Source of the DNA: CAYYIS01 sp964470965
Lineage (GTDB): Bacteria; JAAXHH01; JABIQT01
Assembly (NCBI GenBank): GCA_964470965.1
Contig: CAYYIS010000024.1
Coordinates: forward strand, 9,860-73,859
Length of the DNA stretch: 64,000 nucleotides
Direction of reading: 5' to 3'
Positions 18,186 to 26,480 of this stretch are shown here, in pieces. The first letter of the stretch is position 1; each line of letters begins with the position of its first letter. Below the pieces are notes generated by a model, which had not been told where the DNA came from, did not search any database, and worked only from the letters and a program-made list of their open reading frames with translations. Made by a program: the position numbers and the translations under genes.

Positions 18186-19039
18186 TTGAGGCTCCTTTAA
18201 GTTGCCGCAATTTCTCTAAAAAAACTGAAGGGGAACACACATCGAAAGTCGGAAGGTTGCCAACTCAACAGGTTTTAAGCTGGGATCCCCGCCCGGTTGC
18301 CTGTCAGTCATCAGCAGCCGTACTGTACGAACACTGTAAATGGATTCCCCACTATGATAGCGTCCGGGTATGACATACATTTATTGTGCGGACCGAATAA
18401 ATCAAAATGATCGTAATAACATTAATAGAATAAAATAAATATGCAAGCGACATTTGCAGGTAAATCTCCTATACATTATATTGCAGGAACTCGAACAGAA
18501 TGGTACATGGGATACGCTCACCAACAAAACGACTGCAACTCGCTGTCTTGCTTAAAAAAATTTATTCTGCATCATTGAATCGGAATATTATTCACCCCAT
18601 GAAGGTATTTGCTCTGCAAAAATCATCGGAGGGCGTGTCACTGAATTATCTGCGGCAACACCATATGAAACCGGAAAACACACGCCACGGTGGATCATCG
18701 TAGTCAATCAAAATGGATCAGAGACACCAACCGGTTCGACGGGCAGGTCGACGCCTCTACGGTACGGCGATATAGCCCCTCAACGCCATACATCATTGAA
18801 ACATCCTGTTTACGAAATGACCCGGTACCTTGGGGTGTAAAGGCCTGAATAGTAACACCAATTCAGTATGAATTGCGTCCGGGCAGGTCTGGCGCGGCGT
18901 GTTAAATAAAATGGCGGTGCACAAAGGTAACTTAAAGTGGAGGTAAACGCCTTAACCAGCATCGGCATTCACAGAAAGCGGATTTCAAAACACACCCCCT
19001 ATTGTGTGGGTGTGGCGATGCGTGAATCAGGAGGACCGG
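18186..19039. other. Divergent intergenic region between the M16 peptidases and the POT symporter
   Basis: About 850 bases separate divergently transcribed genes. The part from about 18360 to 18480 is clearly AT-rich and likely holds the minus-strand promoter of the peptidase operon, though no strong -35/-10 pair stands out. A 67-codon frame at 18500-18703 has no ribosome-binding site or plausible protein character. From 18700 to 19030 I see no gene, tRNA or clear hairpin. The plus-strand end carries AGGAGG just before the POT start. Confidence 0.5.
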
Positions 19040-20512
19040 ATGAGTACTGATCCCGGGATACATACGCGGACCCTGTGGGGACACCCGATCGGTTTGTCGA
19101 CGCTCTTTTTCACAGAACTGTGGGAGCGGTTCAGCTATTACGGCATGCGGGCGATCCTCATTCTATTCCTGACGGATACGGAACACGGTGGATTTGCCAT
19201 GAGTTCCGAGACGGCTGGAGTGATATACGGCCTTTACACTGCCGCCGTATATCTTGTGGCGTTGCCGGGCGGGTGGATCGCTGACCGGTTGATCGGTCAG
19301 CGCAACGCGATTTTCATCGGCGGACTAATCATCGCCGCCGGCCATTTCAGCCTGGCGATAATCGGTGAAATTCCGTTTTATCTGGGGCTGACATTGATAG
19401 TCGTGGGAACAGGCTTGCTCAAGCCGAACGTCAGCGCAATCGTGGGTGGGCTGTATCCTGATGGCGGCGCTCGGCGGGACGCCGGGTTTTCGATCTTTTA
19501 CATGGGCATAAACCTGGGCGCATTCGTCGGACCGCTGGTCTGCGGGTACCTGGGCCAGAACATCAACTGGCATCAGGGATTCGGCGCTGCTGGAGTTGGA
19601 ATGGTTGTCGGTTTACTGTTTTACAGAAATGGGCTGAAATATCTGGGGAATGTCGGAACCGCACCTGAAGAGCACCCTGATATAATCGCCGGAAATTGGA
19701 AAAAGTTTTTCGGAGGTCTGGGCACTATAGCGCTTGTGGCGGTCGCACTGTTCGGTATTCAAACCGTGCTGCCTTTTACGCTTGAAGATGTCGGCGTCGG
19801 CCTGGGCTATTCGGTGATTGTCATCGCAATTCTTTACTTTGCATATGTTCTCATTCTCGGAGGGTTACACAGTGACGAAAAAAAACGCGTCGTAGTGATT
19901 TTCTTCCTGTTTATCGGAGCGGCGCTATTCTGGTCTGGCTTCGAACAGGCAGGGTCGGGTCTTAATTTGTTCGCGGAACGACTGACGAATATGACCATCG
20001 GCGGCTTTGACGCACCGTCGAGCTGGCTTCAGTCGGTCAACCCGCTGTTCATCATCATTCTGGCGCCGGTATTCAGCTGGCTCTGGGTCGCACTCATGCA
20101 TCGTGAGCCATCGATACCGGCAAAGTTCGCATTTGGCCTGGTTCTGCTGGGAGTCGGCTTCCTGGTCATCGCCTGGGGGGCGACGTACACATCTGAAGAG
20201 GGTCCGGGTGTCAGCCCTGCCTGGCTGATCGTCACTTATTTCTTCCACACGGTCGGCGAGTTATGTCTGAGTCCGGTCGGTCTGAGCAGCATCACCAAAC
20301 TGGCGCCCAGCAAATATGTGGGCCAGATGATGGGAATCTGGTTCATGGGCGCGGCGCTGGGGAATCTGTTCGCGGGACTGATCGGTGGCAAATTCGAATC
20401 ACTGCCGCTGGCCGTCCTGTTCTTCACCGTTGCTACGGTCGCTGTCTTTTCGGGACTCCTGTTCGCAATATTCAGTAAACCGATCAAAAAGCTGATCGGT
20501 CGAGAGGTATAG
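19040..20512 (+). CDS. POT-family proton-dependent oligopeptide symporter
   Basis: The 490-aa membrane protein carries the POT/PTR signature near its start, FFTELWERFSYYGMRA, including the ExxERFxYY motif that couples proton and peptide movement. Fourteen helices are expected, and the length is typical of DtpT-like carriers. FYMGINLGAFVGPLVCG matches the second family signature. It imports di- and tripeptides across the inner membrane with protons. I chose ATG 19040 because AGGAGG stands five bases before it; the frame is open to 19004 but lacks a signal there. It stands opposite to the secreted peptidases and presumably uses their products. A short possible ORF follows directly. Confidence 0.95.
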   Translation: MSTDPGIHTRTLWGHPIGLSTLFFTELWERFSYYGMRAILILFLTDTEHGGFAMSSETAGVIYGLYTAAVYLVALPGGWIADRLIGQRNAIFIGGLIIAAGHFSLAIIGEIPFYLGLTLIVVGTGLLKPNVSAIVGGLYPDGGARRDAGFSIFYMGINLGAFVGPLVCGYLGQNINWHQGFGAAGVGMVVGLLFYRNGLKYLGNVGTAPEEHPDIIAGNWKKFFGGLGTIALVAVALFGIQTVLPFTLEDVGVGLGYSVIVIAILYFAYVLILGGLHSDEKKRVVVIFFLFIGAALFWSGFEQAGSGLNLFAERLTNMTIGGFDAPSSWLQSVNPLFIIILAPVFSWLWVALMHREPSIPAKFAFGLVLLGVGFLVIAWGATYTSEEGPGVSPAWLIVTYFFHTVGELCLSPVGLSSITKLAPSKYVGQMMGIWFMGAALGNLFAGLIGGKFESLPLAVLFFTVATVAVFSGLLFAIFSKPIKKLIGREV

Positions 20513-20519
20513 ATGAGTA

Positions 20520-20726
20520 TTGGTAAGAGAAGTCACTTTGGGGATTAACAGTGTCAATGGCCAGGTCCCCGAGGGTAAGTACACGATGATTTTCGGTGCT
20601 ACGGACGTTCCTGGGTTATATGTAGAAGGCGCCCTCGCTGTGGCAGACCTGATCATGACAGAGGTTACGAACCAACCCGAATACGGCTTCACCGCATCCC
20701 ATACGTACCCGATATACAAACACTAA
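20520..20726 (+). CDS. Possible 68-aa ORF of unknown function
   Basis: The frame opens with TTG seven bases after the POT stop and ends ten bases before the stop of the convergent CNNM gene. The product reads like ordinary protein (GKYTMIFGATDVPGLYVEG, PEYGFTASHTYPIYKH) and codon choice is similar to its neighbours, but there is no clear ribosome-binding site, signal or recognised motif. It may be a small gene read through from POT or the end of a decayed gene. I do not recognise it. Confidence 0.3.
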   Translation: MVREVTLGINSVNGQVPEGKYTMIFGATDVPGLYVEGALAVADLIMTEVTNQPEYGFTASHTYPIYKH

Positions 20727-20735
20727 CTGAAAGAC

Positions 20736-22082
20736 CTATTTTTCATCAGTTTCTTTTTCACTCACCTGTTCGATTAATAACCGCAACACCCGTTGTGGTT
20801 CGGCATCCAGAACCGTCAGTCGATGACGTCCCACCACCACCTCCTCGCCCTTTTGCGGAATGTGGCCCATCACGCCGATTATCACACCGGCAATGGTATC
20901 CGCTATGATTTCTCCCGGCACTTCGAACTCGATGGCGTCGATCACCCGTTCCACGGGGCAGTTGGCCTCGGCCTCATAACGGTGAACACCTTTACGGATG
21001 AGCGGCGGTTTCTCACTGTCGAACTCATCTTGAATCGGTCCGACTACCTGCTCAATAACATTTTCCAGGGTGATCATCCCAGACACGACTCCGTATTCGT
21101 CGACCAGGATGGCAATTACGGTCTGGCGGCGCTGGAATTCCACCAGTAAAACATCCAGCCTGATGGTTTCCGGCAGAAATAGAGGATCGCGAGCTAGTTC
21201 GACCAGTTGGGTAAATTCCGGCTGGGTGTGCATGGCGTGAAACATGTCCTTTGCATGGACGATCCCGAGAATATGGTCCAGATCTTCTTCACACAGCGGA
21301 AAACGGGTATGTCCGGATTCTACCGCAATACGGAGCTTATCTTCCATGGAATCATACCGATTCAGGTAGACGATCTCCTGTCGGGGCGTCATATATTTTC
21401 GTGCCGGTTTTTCTTCCAGGTCGAGCACATTTTCCATCAATGACAGTTCACGCCGGGTCACGTGGCCGCCGTCCGCTGCGTTGATGAACATCAACCTCAA
21501 TTCTGTTTCGGTGGCATTCTCTCCATGATCAGAGACAAGAGGCACACCGACGGCTCGGAGCATAAGGTTGCTGCTGGCGTTTACCAGCCAGATGAACGGC
21601 CGGAATGTTTTGTAGAATCCGATCAGTGGCACGCTGACCGACAATGCGGTGGGCCGTGATTTTTGAATGGCCAGCATTTTGGGTACCTGTTCCCCCACTG
21701 TGATGTGAAGGAAGGTAATGATACCGAACGCGATCGGCAACGCAACGAAATGCGCCGATTCAGGGGGCAGGTTAAAGGACAGTACGACCGGTTCCAACAT
21801 GCCCGCCACCTGTACCTCTCCGTACCAACCGAGACCGAGACTGGCCAGAGTGATACCGAGCTGGCAGGCAGACAGATAGGAATCCAGCCTCTTCAGTATA
21901 TGATCGGTAATTTGCCCAAGCCGACTGCCCTCCTGTGCCAGCGACTCGATTTCACTCTGTCGGACTTTTACAAGTGCAAATTCCGCCGCCACGAAAAATC
22001 CATTGGCGGCGACCAGAGCGATGATAAGAATGATATCCCAGATCAAGGATGAAGCTCCCGGTAATTGTGGCAAGAAAAGCAT
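20736..22082 (-). CDS. CNNM/CorC family protein (hemolysin C-like): DUF21, CBS pair, transporter-associated domain
   Basis: The 448-aa protein has an N-terminal CNNM (DUF21) membrane domain with about four helices (IILIIALVAANGFFVAAEFALVK, GITLASLGLGWYGE). A tandem CBS pair follows at about residues 210-330 (YMTPRQEIVYL, IAILVDEYGVVSGMITLENV). A CorC/HlyC domain ends the chain (DTIAGVIIGVMGHIPQKGEEV). Members of this family have been linked to magnesium and cobalt efflux and salt tolerance rather than to haemolysis. It is the last gene of the hemE-hemG-glycosyltransferase run and begins 56 bases after the glycosyltransferase stop, with only a weak ribosome-binding site. Confidence 0.93.
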   Translation of the reverse strand: MLFLPQLPGASSLIWDIILIIALVAANGFFVAAEFALVKVRQSEIESLAQEGSRLGQITDHILKRLDSYLSACQLGITLASLGLGWYGEVQVAGMLEPVVLSFNLPPESAHFVALPIAFGIITFLHITVGEQVPKMLAIQKSRPTALSVSVPLIGFYKTFRPFIWLVNASSNLMLRAVGVPLVSDHGENATETELRLMFINAADGGHVTRRELSLMENVLDLEEKPARKYMTPRQEIVYLNRYDSMEDKLRIAVESGHTRFPLCEEDLDHILGIVHAKDMFHAMHTQPEFTQLVELARDPLFLPETIRLDVLLVEFQRRQTVIAILVDEYGVVSGMITLENVIEQVVGPIQDEFDSEKPPLIRKGVHRYEAEANCPVERVIDAIEFEVPGEIIADTIAGVIIGVMGHIPQKGEEVVVGRHRLTVLDAEPQRVLRLLIEQVSEKETDEK

Positions 22083-22138
22083 GGTGACTATAAAGGCACG
22101 AACGTTCTATCGCATACAGCAAAACAGGAAAATCATGT

Positions 22139-23161
22139 TCAGGCCACACAGAAGAAATCGACACCTTCTACGATGTCGAGGCCTAAAAGCCTCTCACGAA
22201 TCAACTGCCTCGCTCCTCGTGATGCCACAGCGACAAGCAGCACCGGATGCCGGAAACCCGTCCAGATACCGGCCAGGTCGTCGGGGGACGACACAGGAAT
22301 GCCCCGAAGGGTACCGCCGATTTTGTCTTCGTTGATATCTATAAACACCCGTGGTGACCGATCGCTTCCGATCAGGTGTTTGGACAACCTTCGACCGGTC
22401 TGTCCGGCACCCCAAATAATCAGCTCCTCATAATCTCTCAGAAGACCATCCGCCAGAAAATGCGCCTTAGCTTTAATGAAATTTTCCACGGAGTACCGGC
22501 TATCCGTACGCGTGGCCCGTTGATCATGATCACGCCAGTAGAGCAGCACTTCCGGTACTTTCTCAAATCGTTTACCGGCAGCACTGTATCTGAGCCACAG
22601 ATCATAATCCTCCGGCCAGCCGCATTCCCGGTAACCGGCTAATGCAAGCAACTCCTCACGCCGTACCATGGCGGAAGGGTGGGCAATGGGACTTTCGATA
22701 AAAATTTCCCGATTGATATCCTGATGGTGAATTAAACCATTGAGCCACGTCTCATAGATTCGCATACCCTCCCCAACCGAACCTTCAGCGATGGTTTCCA
22801 CGAGGCAGCTGGCCACGCTTACGTCGGCCCGGGAGGATAACAGAGCTACCTGCTTTTTCAATCGATCGGGGTGCATCAGGTCATCGGCGTCCATCCGTGC
22901 GATGTATTCGCCGCGACACAGAGAAAGTCCGGTATTGAGGGTATCTATCAATCCCCGATGTGGCTGGGACGAGATAATCAGACGCCTTTCGCGGAGATAC
23001 CAGTTTTCCAGTAAACCCAGACTCCCGTCTTCTGAACCGTCGTCTACGGCGACGATCTCGAAGGAGTCGAATGTCTGATTCCGAATGCTCTGGAGCGTTT
23101 CTGGCAGGGTGTCCGCCGCGTTGTAAACAGGCATTAAGACGGACACAAGTGGGGCTGTCAT
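22139..23161 (-). CDS. Family 2 glycosyltransferase with C-terminal Rossmann-like domain
   Basis: The 340-aa protein has a GT-A fold of family 2: VSVLMPVYNAADTLPETL, then VAVDDGSEDGS and the metal-binding ARMDADDLM. After the catalytic part of about 240 residues, a second domain begins with IIWGAGQTGRRLSKHL, a nucleotide-binding loop like the N-terminal domain of PglD/NeuD-type sugar acyltransferases, and continues with a short Rossmann half. This extra domain may bind a cofactor or serve as a docking unit. The enzyme transfers a sugar to an unknown acceptor, probably a cell-surface glycan. An AGGA ribosome-binding site precedes the ATG, which lies 15 bases after hemG. Confidence 0.9.
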   Translation of the reverse strand: MTAPLVSVLMPVYNAADTLPETLQSIRNQTFDSFEIVAVDDGSEDGSLGLLENWYLRERRLIISSQPHRGLIDTLNTGLSLCRGEYIARMDADDLMHPDRLKKQVALLSSRADVSVASCLVETIAEGSVGEGMRIYETWLNGLIHHQDINREIFIESPIAHPSAMVRREELLALAGYRECGWPEDYDLWLRYSAAGKRFEKVPEVLLYWRDHDQRATRTDSRYSVENFIKAKAHFLADGLLRDYEELIIWGAGQTGRRLSKHLIGSDRSPRVFIDINEDKIGGTLRGIPVSSPDDLAGIWTGFRHPVLLVAVASRGARQLIRERLLGLDIVEGVDFFCVA

Positions 23162-23176
23162 TACGTTATTCCTGCG

Positions 23177-24607
23177 CTACCGGATGGCCCGTTCCATTAC
23201 CCGTTCGGCCGCTGACTCACCGGATCGAACACAATCCGGCAGACCGACACCAGAATAGGCGTTGCCCATAAGCGACAATCCTTCATGATGGGCTGCGAGC
23301 GATTGGATTTGTTCCACCTGCTGCGTATGGCCGACTATATACTGTGGCATTGAAAGCGGCCAACGGGTTACCATCGTCCACATCGGGTCTTTAACGATAC
23401 CTATCAGATCGTGTAATTCCTCAAGCGCCACGCGGCAAATATCTGCATCTTCCAAATCGTAAAGATGCGCCTGCATGGTACCGCCAACGAAAACTCGCAG
23501 GAGTACTTGTCCGTCGGGCGCTCTATTGGGAAACTTCACGCTGCAGAAAGTGGCGGCAATAATGTTCCGGCCCTCGATCTCGGGGACCACAAAGCCGAAC
23601 CCATCCAACGGGTGCGGGATATCTTCCCGGCGGAAAGCGAAATTGACGACTGCGGAAGAAGCGTAGGGGATGGCGGAAAGTCGTTTGGACAATCCGACGT
23701 CGTAATCTTTGAGCAGTGATGAAGCACTATATGCGGGGAGGGCTATCATCACATCATCAGCATCAAAGGACGCCCCACTCCCCGTTTTCACCTGCCATTC
23801 GGCGCCGAGACGTCGAATATCGGAAACCTTTTCGTTCAGATGAAGGTTGTTTGCCGGTATTCTGGCCACCATCTCATCGATGATTGTCTGCATGCCGCGG
23901 TCAAACGAGACCATCATGCTGTAACGTGCCCCGGAATCCGCGGCGCCGTTCCTTTGACTCCGTTTCGCAGCGGCTGCCCGCTGTTCCCGCCACATGGCTT
24001 TGATGACGCTGCCGTGGTTCTGTTCCATATCTAGAAAGCGAGGCATAGTGGCGCGCAGACTGAGGTTTTCTGGATCGCCCGTGTAGATTCCGCCGATCAA
24101 CGGCTGGGCGACACGCTCCAGCGCCTCACTTCCGAGACGCCGCCGTACGAAAGACGCCAGACTCTCATCCCCGCCAGGTTCGGCACGCGGCAAGACCAGG
24201 TCGAGTGCCATCCGGAGCTTTCCGGACCAGGAGAAAAGAGAGGAGGTAACGAATGGCCGGAACTTCGAGGGGGCCATCATCAGGAACCCTTCGGGCAACT
24301 GATGCAATTCGCCCCGGTAGACGATATAAGTGCGCCTGTTCTTACTGTCGGAAGGGATCACACGATCGGTGATGCCTATCCGTTTACACAGATCCAGAAG
24401 CCAGGGTTTGGTGGACAGAAAAGAATCCGGCCCTTTTTCAACGAGGAAGCCGTCCCGTTCAATCGTCTGGATCGTGCCACCGACCCGATCCCTGGACTCA
24501 ATGAGTTTTACATCGAGTTGTGAAGGATCTTCCTGCAATTCCAACAGCCGATGGGCGGCGCTTAACCCGGTGATGCCGCCGCCTATAATGATCACGCGAT
24601 GAGCCAT
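23177..24607 (-). CDS. hemY: Protoporphyrinogen oxidase (HemY/PPOX-type flavoprotein)
   Basis: The 476-aa protein opens with an FAD-binding loop (VIIIGGGITGLSAAHRL) and a following acidic residue in KLIESRDRVGGTIQT. It ends with the conserved flavin segment SLMGNAYSGVGLPDCVRSG. Between these is a substrate region typical of oxygen-dependent protoporphyrinogen IX oxidases (GPDSFLSTKPWLLDLC, QPLIGGIYTGDPENLS). It oxidises protoporphyrinogen to protoporphyrin in haem synthesis, usually at the inner membrane. It is encoded 127 bases downstream of hemE on the same strand, so the two haem genes may be co-regulated. The symbols hemG and hemY are both in use for this enzyme. Confidence 0.94.
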   Translation of the reverse strand: MAHRVIIIGGGITGLSAAHRLLELQEDPSQLDVKLIESRDRVGGTIQTIERDGFLVEKGPDSFLSTKPWLLDLCKRIGITDRVIPSDSKNRRTYIVYRGELHQLPEGFLMMAPSKFRPFVTSSLFSWSGKLRMALDLVLPRAEPGGDESLASFVRRRLGSEALERVAQPLIGGIYTGDPENLSLRATMPRFLDMEQNHGSVIKAMWREQRAAAAKRSQRNGAADSGARYSMMVSFDRGMQTIIDEMVARIPANNLHLNEKVSDIRRLGAEWQVKTGSGASFDADDVMIALPAYSASSLLKDYDVGLSKRLSAIPYASSAVVNFAFRREDIPHPLDGFGFVVPEIEGRNIIAATFCSVKFPNRAPDGQVLLRVFVGGTMQAHLYDLEDADICRVALEELHDLIGIVKDPMWTMVTRWPLSMPQYIVGHTQQVEQIQSLAAHHEGLSLMGNAYSGVGLPDCVRSGESAAERVMERAIR

Positions 24608-24734
24608 GTATTGTATTAAATCCGCAGAATCCTAAAACCCTTGGTTAAAACCTGTGAGGTGCCAATATAACACTTTTTCAGATTATGTCCATCTAATCGT
24701 CTCATGGATGTTTAATTGTCGGATTATATTCCCG

Positions 24735-26255
24735 TTACATGCGATATTCATGCACCACATCGATCAGGGCCGCCACGCTATCTTCAGGAGTGCCTGGCAG
24801 GATACCATGGCCCAGATTGAAGATATGTCCGGCGCGCCCCTCCGCCTTGTGCAAAATTTCTTTTGCACGTTTTTCGATTTCCTTGCGTGAGGCAAACAGA
24901 ATCAACGGATCCAGGTTGCCCTGGACCGGCGTTTCGTAGCCCAAACGGGAACGGGCTTCGGAAAGGTCTACCCGCCAGTCGATTCCGATAACGGTGCCAC
25001 CGGCTTCCTGCATCAGTTTAAGCAGTGCACCCGTTCCCGTACCGAAGTGTATGGCGGGTACATTGGGTGTTAGATGTGAGAAAATGTAGCTGACATAGGG
25101 CATCACGAACTCGCGGTAGTCGTCCGGTGACAGGCAGCCAACCCAGCTGTCGAACAACTGTACAGTCTGTGCACCTGCTGCGATCTGTTCGTTCAGGTAG
25201 GCGGTGACACCTCTTGCGAGTTTCGCCATGAACGCATGCCAGGTACCCGGGTCATCATACATCATCAACTTTGTCTGCTGGTAATTCCGGGATGCGCCCC
25301 CCTCGATGGCATAGGCTGCCAGCGTAAACGGGGCGCCCGAAAATCCGATGAGTGGAATCGCGGGTGGCAGTGCCCGCCGTGTCATGCGGATGGCCTCGTA
25401 GACATACGACAGGGCCTGGACATCCACTTCAGGGATCTGGTCCACGGGGGAATGCAAGGTGAGCGGATTATGGATAACTGGACCGGTACCGGTCAGGTAC
25501 TCCAGATCGAAACCCATGGGTTGGAGGATCGGCAGGATGTCGGAAAAAATTATAGCGGCATCTACGCCCAGCCGTTCCGTGGCCATCAAGGTGACTTCCG
25601 CGGCCAGTTCAGGCGTCTTGCAGAGGTCGAGAAATCCACCCGCCGAACTTCGTAAATGATGGTATTCACGCTGGTACCGACCGGCCTGGCGCATCAGCCA
25701 GATCGGGGTGTAGTCCACCGGCTCTCCGCGACAGGCTTTCAGGAAAGCGGATTCTTCGTAGGAGTTGTGCCGGTCTTCAACGAGCGGCCACACCATATCC
25801 GTTCGTCGCCAGCAGGTGGTGTCTATGCCGGCGTCTACGGCAGACTGTTTCTTCAATACCAGATGATTACAGATTCGGGCAACGGCGGCAATCAGGTCGG
25901 GGGCCTGTAAACGATTGGAGTCAAAATCACTGCTGATAGAAAACTTTTGGAGCGCATCGGTGGTATCCGTGTCCATGGAACCGATTACGATTCGGCGCAG
26001 GACGTCCCGTATGCTTTCCAGTTGATCCTGTTTGGACGCATAATTAAACGCTTGGCTGACAGCGTCAGCAGACAGACACAGCATCACGTCAACCTTTCCT
26101 GCCATCATCCGGTCTGTAACGCCGGCGATAGAGCTTTCAACATCACGCAAGGCGACCAACGGTATGCCGCTGAACCGATAGATTTCGGATACAATTTCCT
26201 CAGTTTTTTCCTCCGCAAATACTGCGACACAAAGATTCTGAAAATCGAACGACAT
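24735..26255 (-). CDS. hemE: Uroporphyrinogen decarboxylase with N-terminal half-HemD-like domain
   Basis: The 506-aa chain is about 150 residues longer than typical HemE. Residues 160-506 are a full decarboxylase, with the family motif WLMRQAGRYQREY at about 187-199, the active-site aspartate in FSDILPILQPMG, and GTGTGALLKLM. HemE converts uroporphyrinogen III to coproporphyrinogen III. Residues 1-140 resemble one half of uroporphyrinogen-III synthase: KVDVMLCLSADAVSQAF matches the TSxxAV segment, and RRIVIGSMDTDTTDAL with the later APDLIAAVARI matches its closing strand and helix. The half-domain lacks a second lobe, so it may not be an active HemD. The start at 26255 has GGGAG nine bases before it. 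Confidence 0.93.
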   Translation of the reverse strand: MSFDFQNLCVAVFAEEKTEEIVSEIYRFSGIPLVALRDVESSIAGVTDRMMAGKVDVMLCLSADAVSQAFNYASKQDQLESIRDVLRRIVIGSMDTDTTDALQKFSISSDFDSNRLQAPDLIAAVARICNHLVLKKQSAVDAGIDTTCWRRTDMVWPLVEDRHNSYEESAFLKACRGEPVDYTPIWLMRQAGRYQREYHHLRSSAGGFLDLCKTPELAAEVTLMATERLGVDAAIIFSDILPILQPMGFDLEYLTGTGPVIHNPLTLHSPVDQIPEVDVQALSYVYEAIRMTRRALPPAIPLIGFSGAPFTLAAYAIEGGASRNYQQTKLMMYDDPGTWHAFMAKLARGVTAYLNEQIAAGAQTVQLFDSWVGCLSPDDYREFVMPYVSYIFSHLTPNVPAIHFGTGTGALLKLMQEAGGTVIGIDWRVDLSEARSRLGYETPVQGNLDPLILFASRKEIEKRAKEILHKAEGRAGHIFNLGHGILPGTPEDSVAALIDVVHEYRM

Positions 26256-26370
26256 CTGATTGCTCCCATGCCCAACGCCATAGTGATAATTAGGTCAAAT
26301 TCCATCCTTATCATACGCGAAACAGTCTGGATAGGCAATATAATTCATGGGGCTACAGAGGTATTTCCTC

Positions 26371-26399
26371 TTGACAAATGAAAGAGGTATCTGTAACAC
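26371..26399 (+). promoter_or_regulatory. Possible sigma70-type promoter for the peptide-binding protein
   Basis: A perfect TTGACA at 26371-26376 is followed 17 bases later by TAACAC (a weak -10), or 15 bases later by TGTAAC. The start codon of the peptide-binding protein is about 80 bases downstream. The -35 element is convincing, the -10 is not. Confidence 0.25.
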
Positions 26400-26480
26400 A
26401 CCACACGTCAACGTCGAAAACCGTCTTATCTACCACAATCAACATGAATTGTGCCAACGCCGCGGGAGGAAAATCCCTTT

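Noticed and set aside
18500..18703. 67-codon frame in the divergent intergenic region
   Set aside because: No ribosome-binding site, no protein-like pattern, and surrounded by non-coding AT-rich sequence.
20478..20502. Inverted repeat CCGATC...GATCGG at the end of the POT gene as a terminator
   Set aside because: It lies within the coding end and has no T-run.
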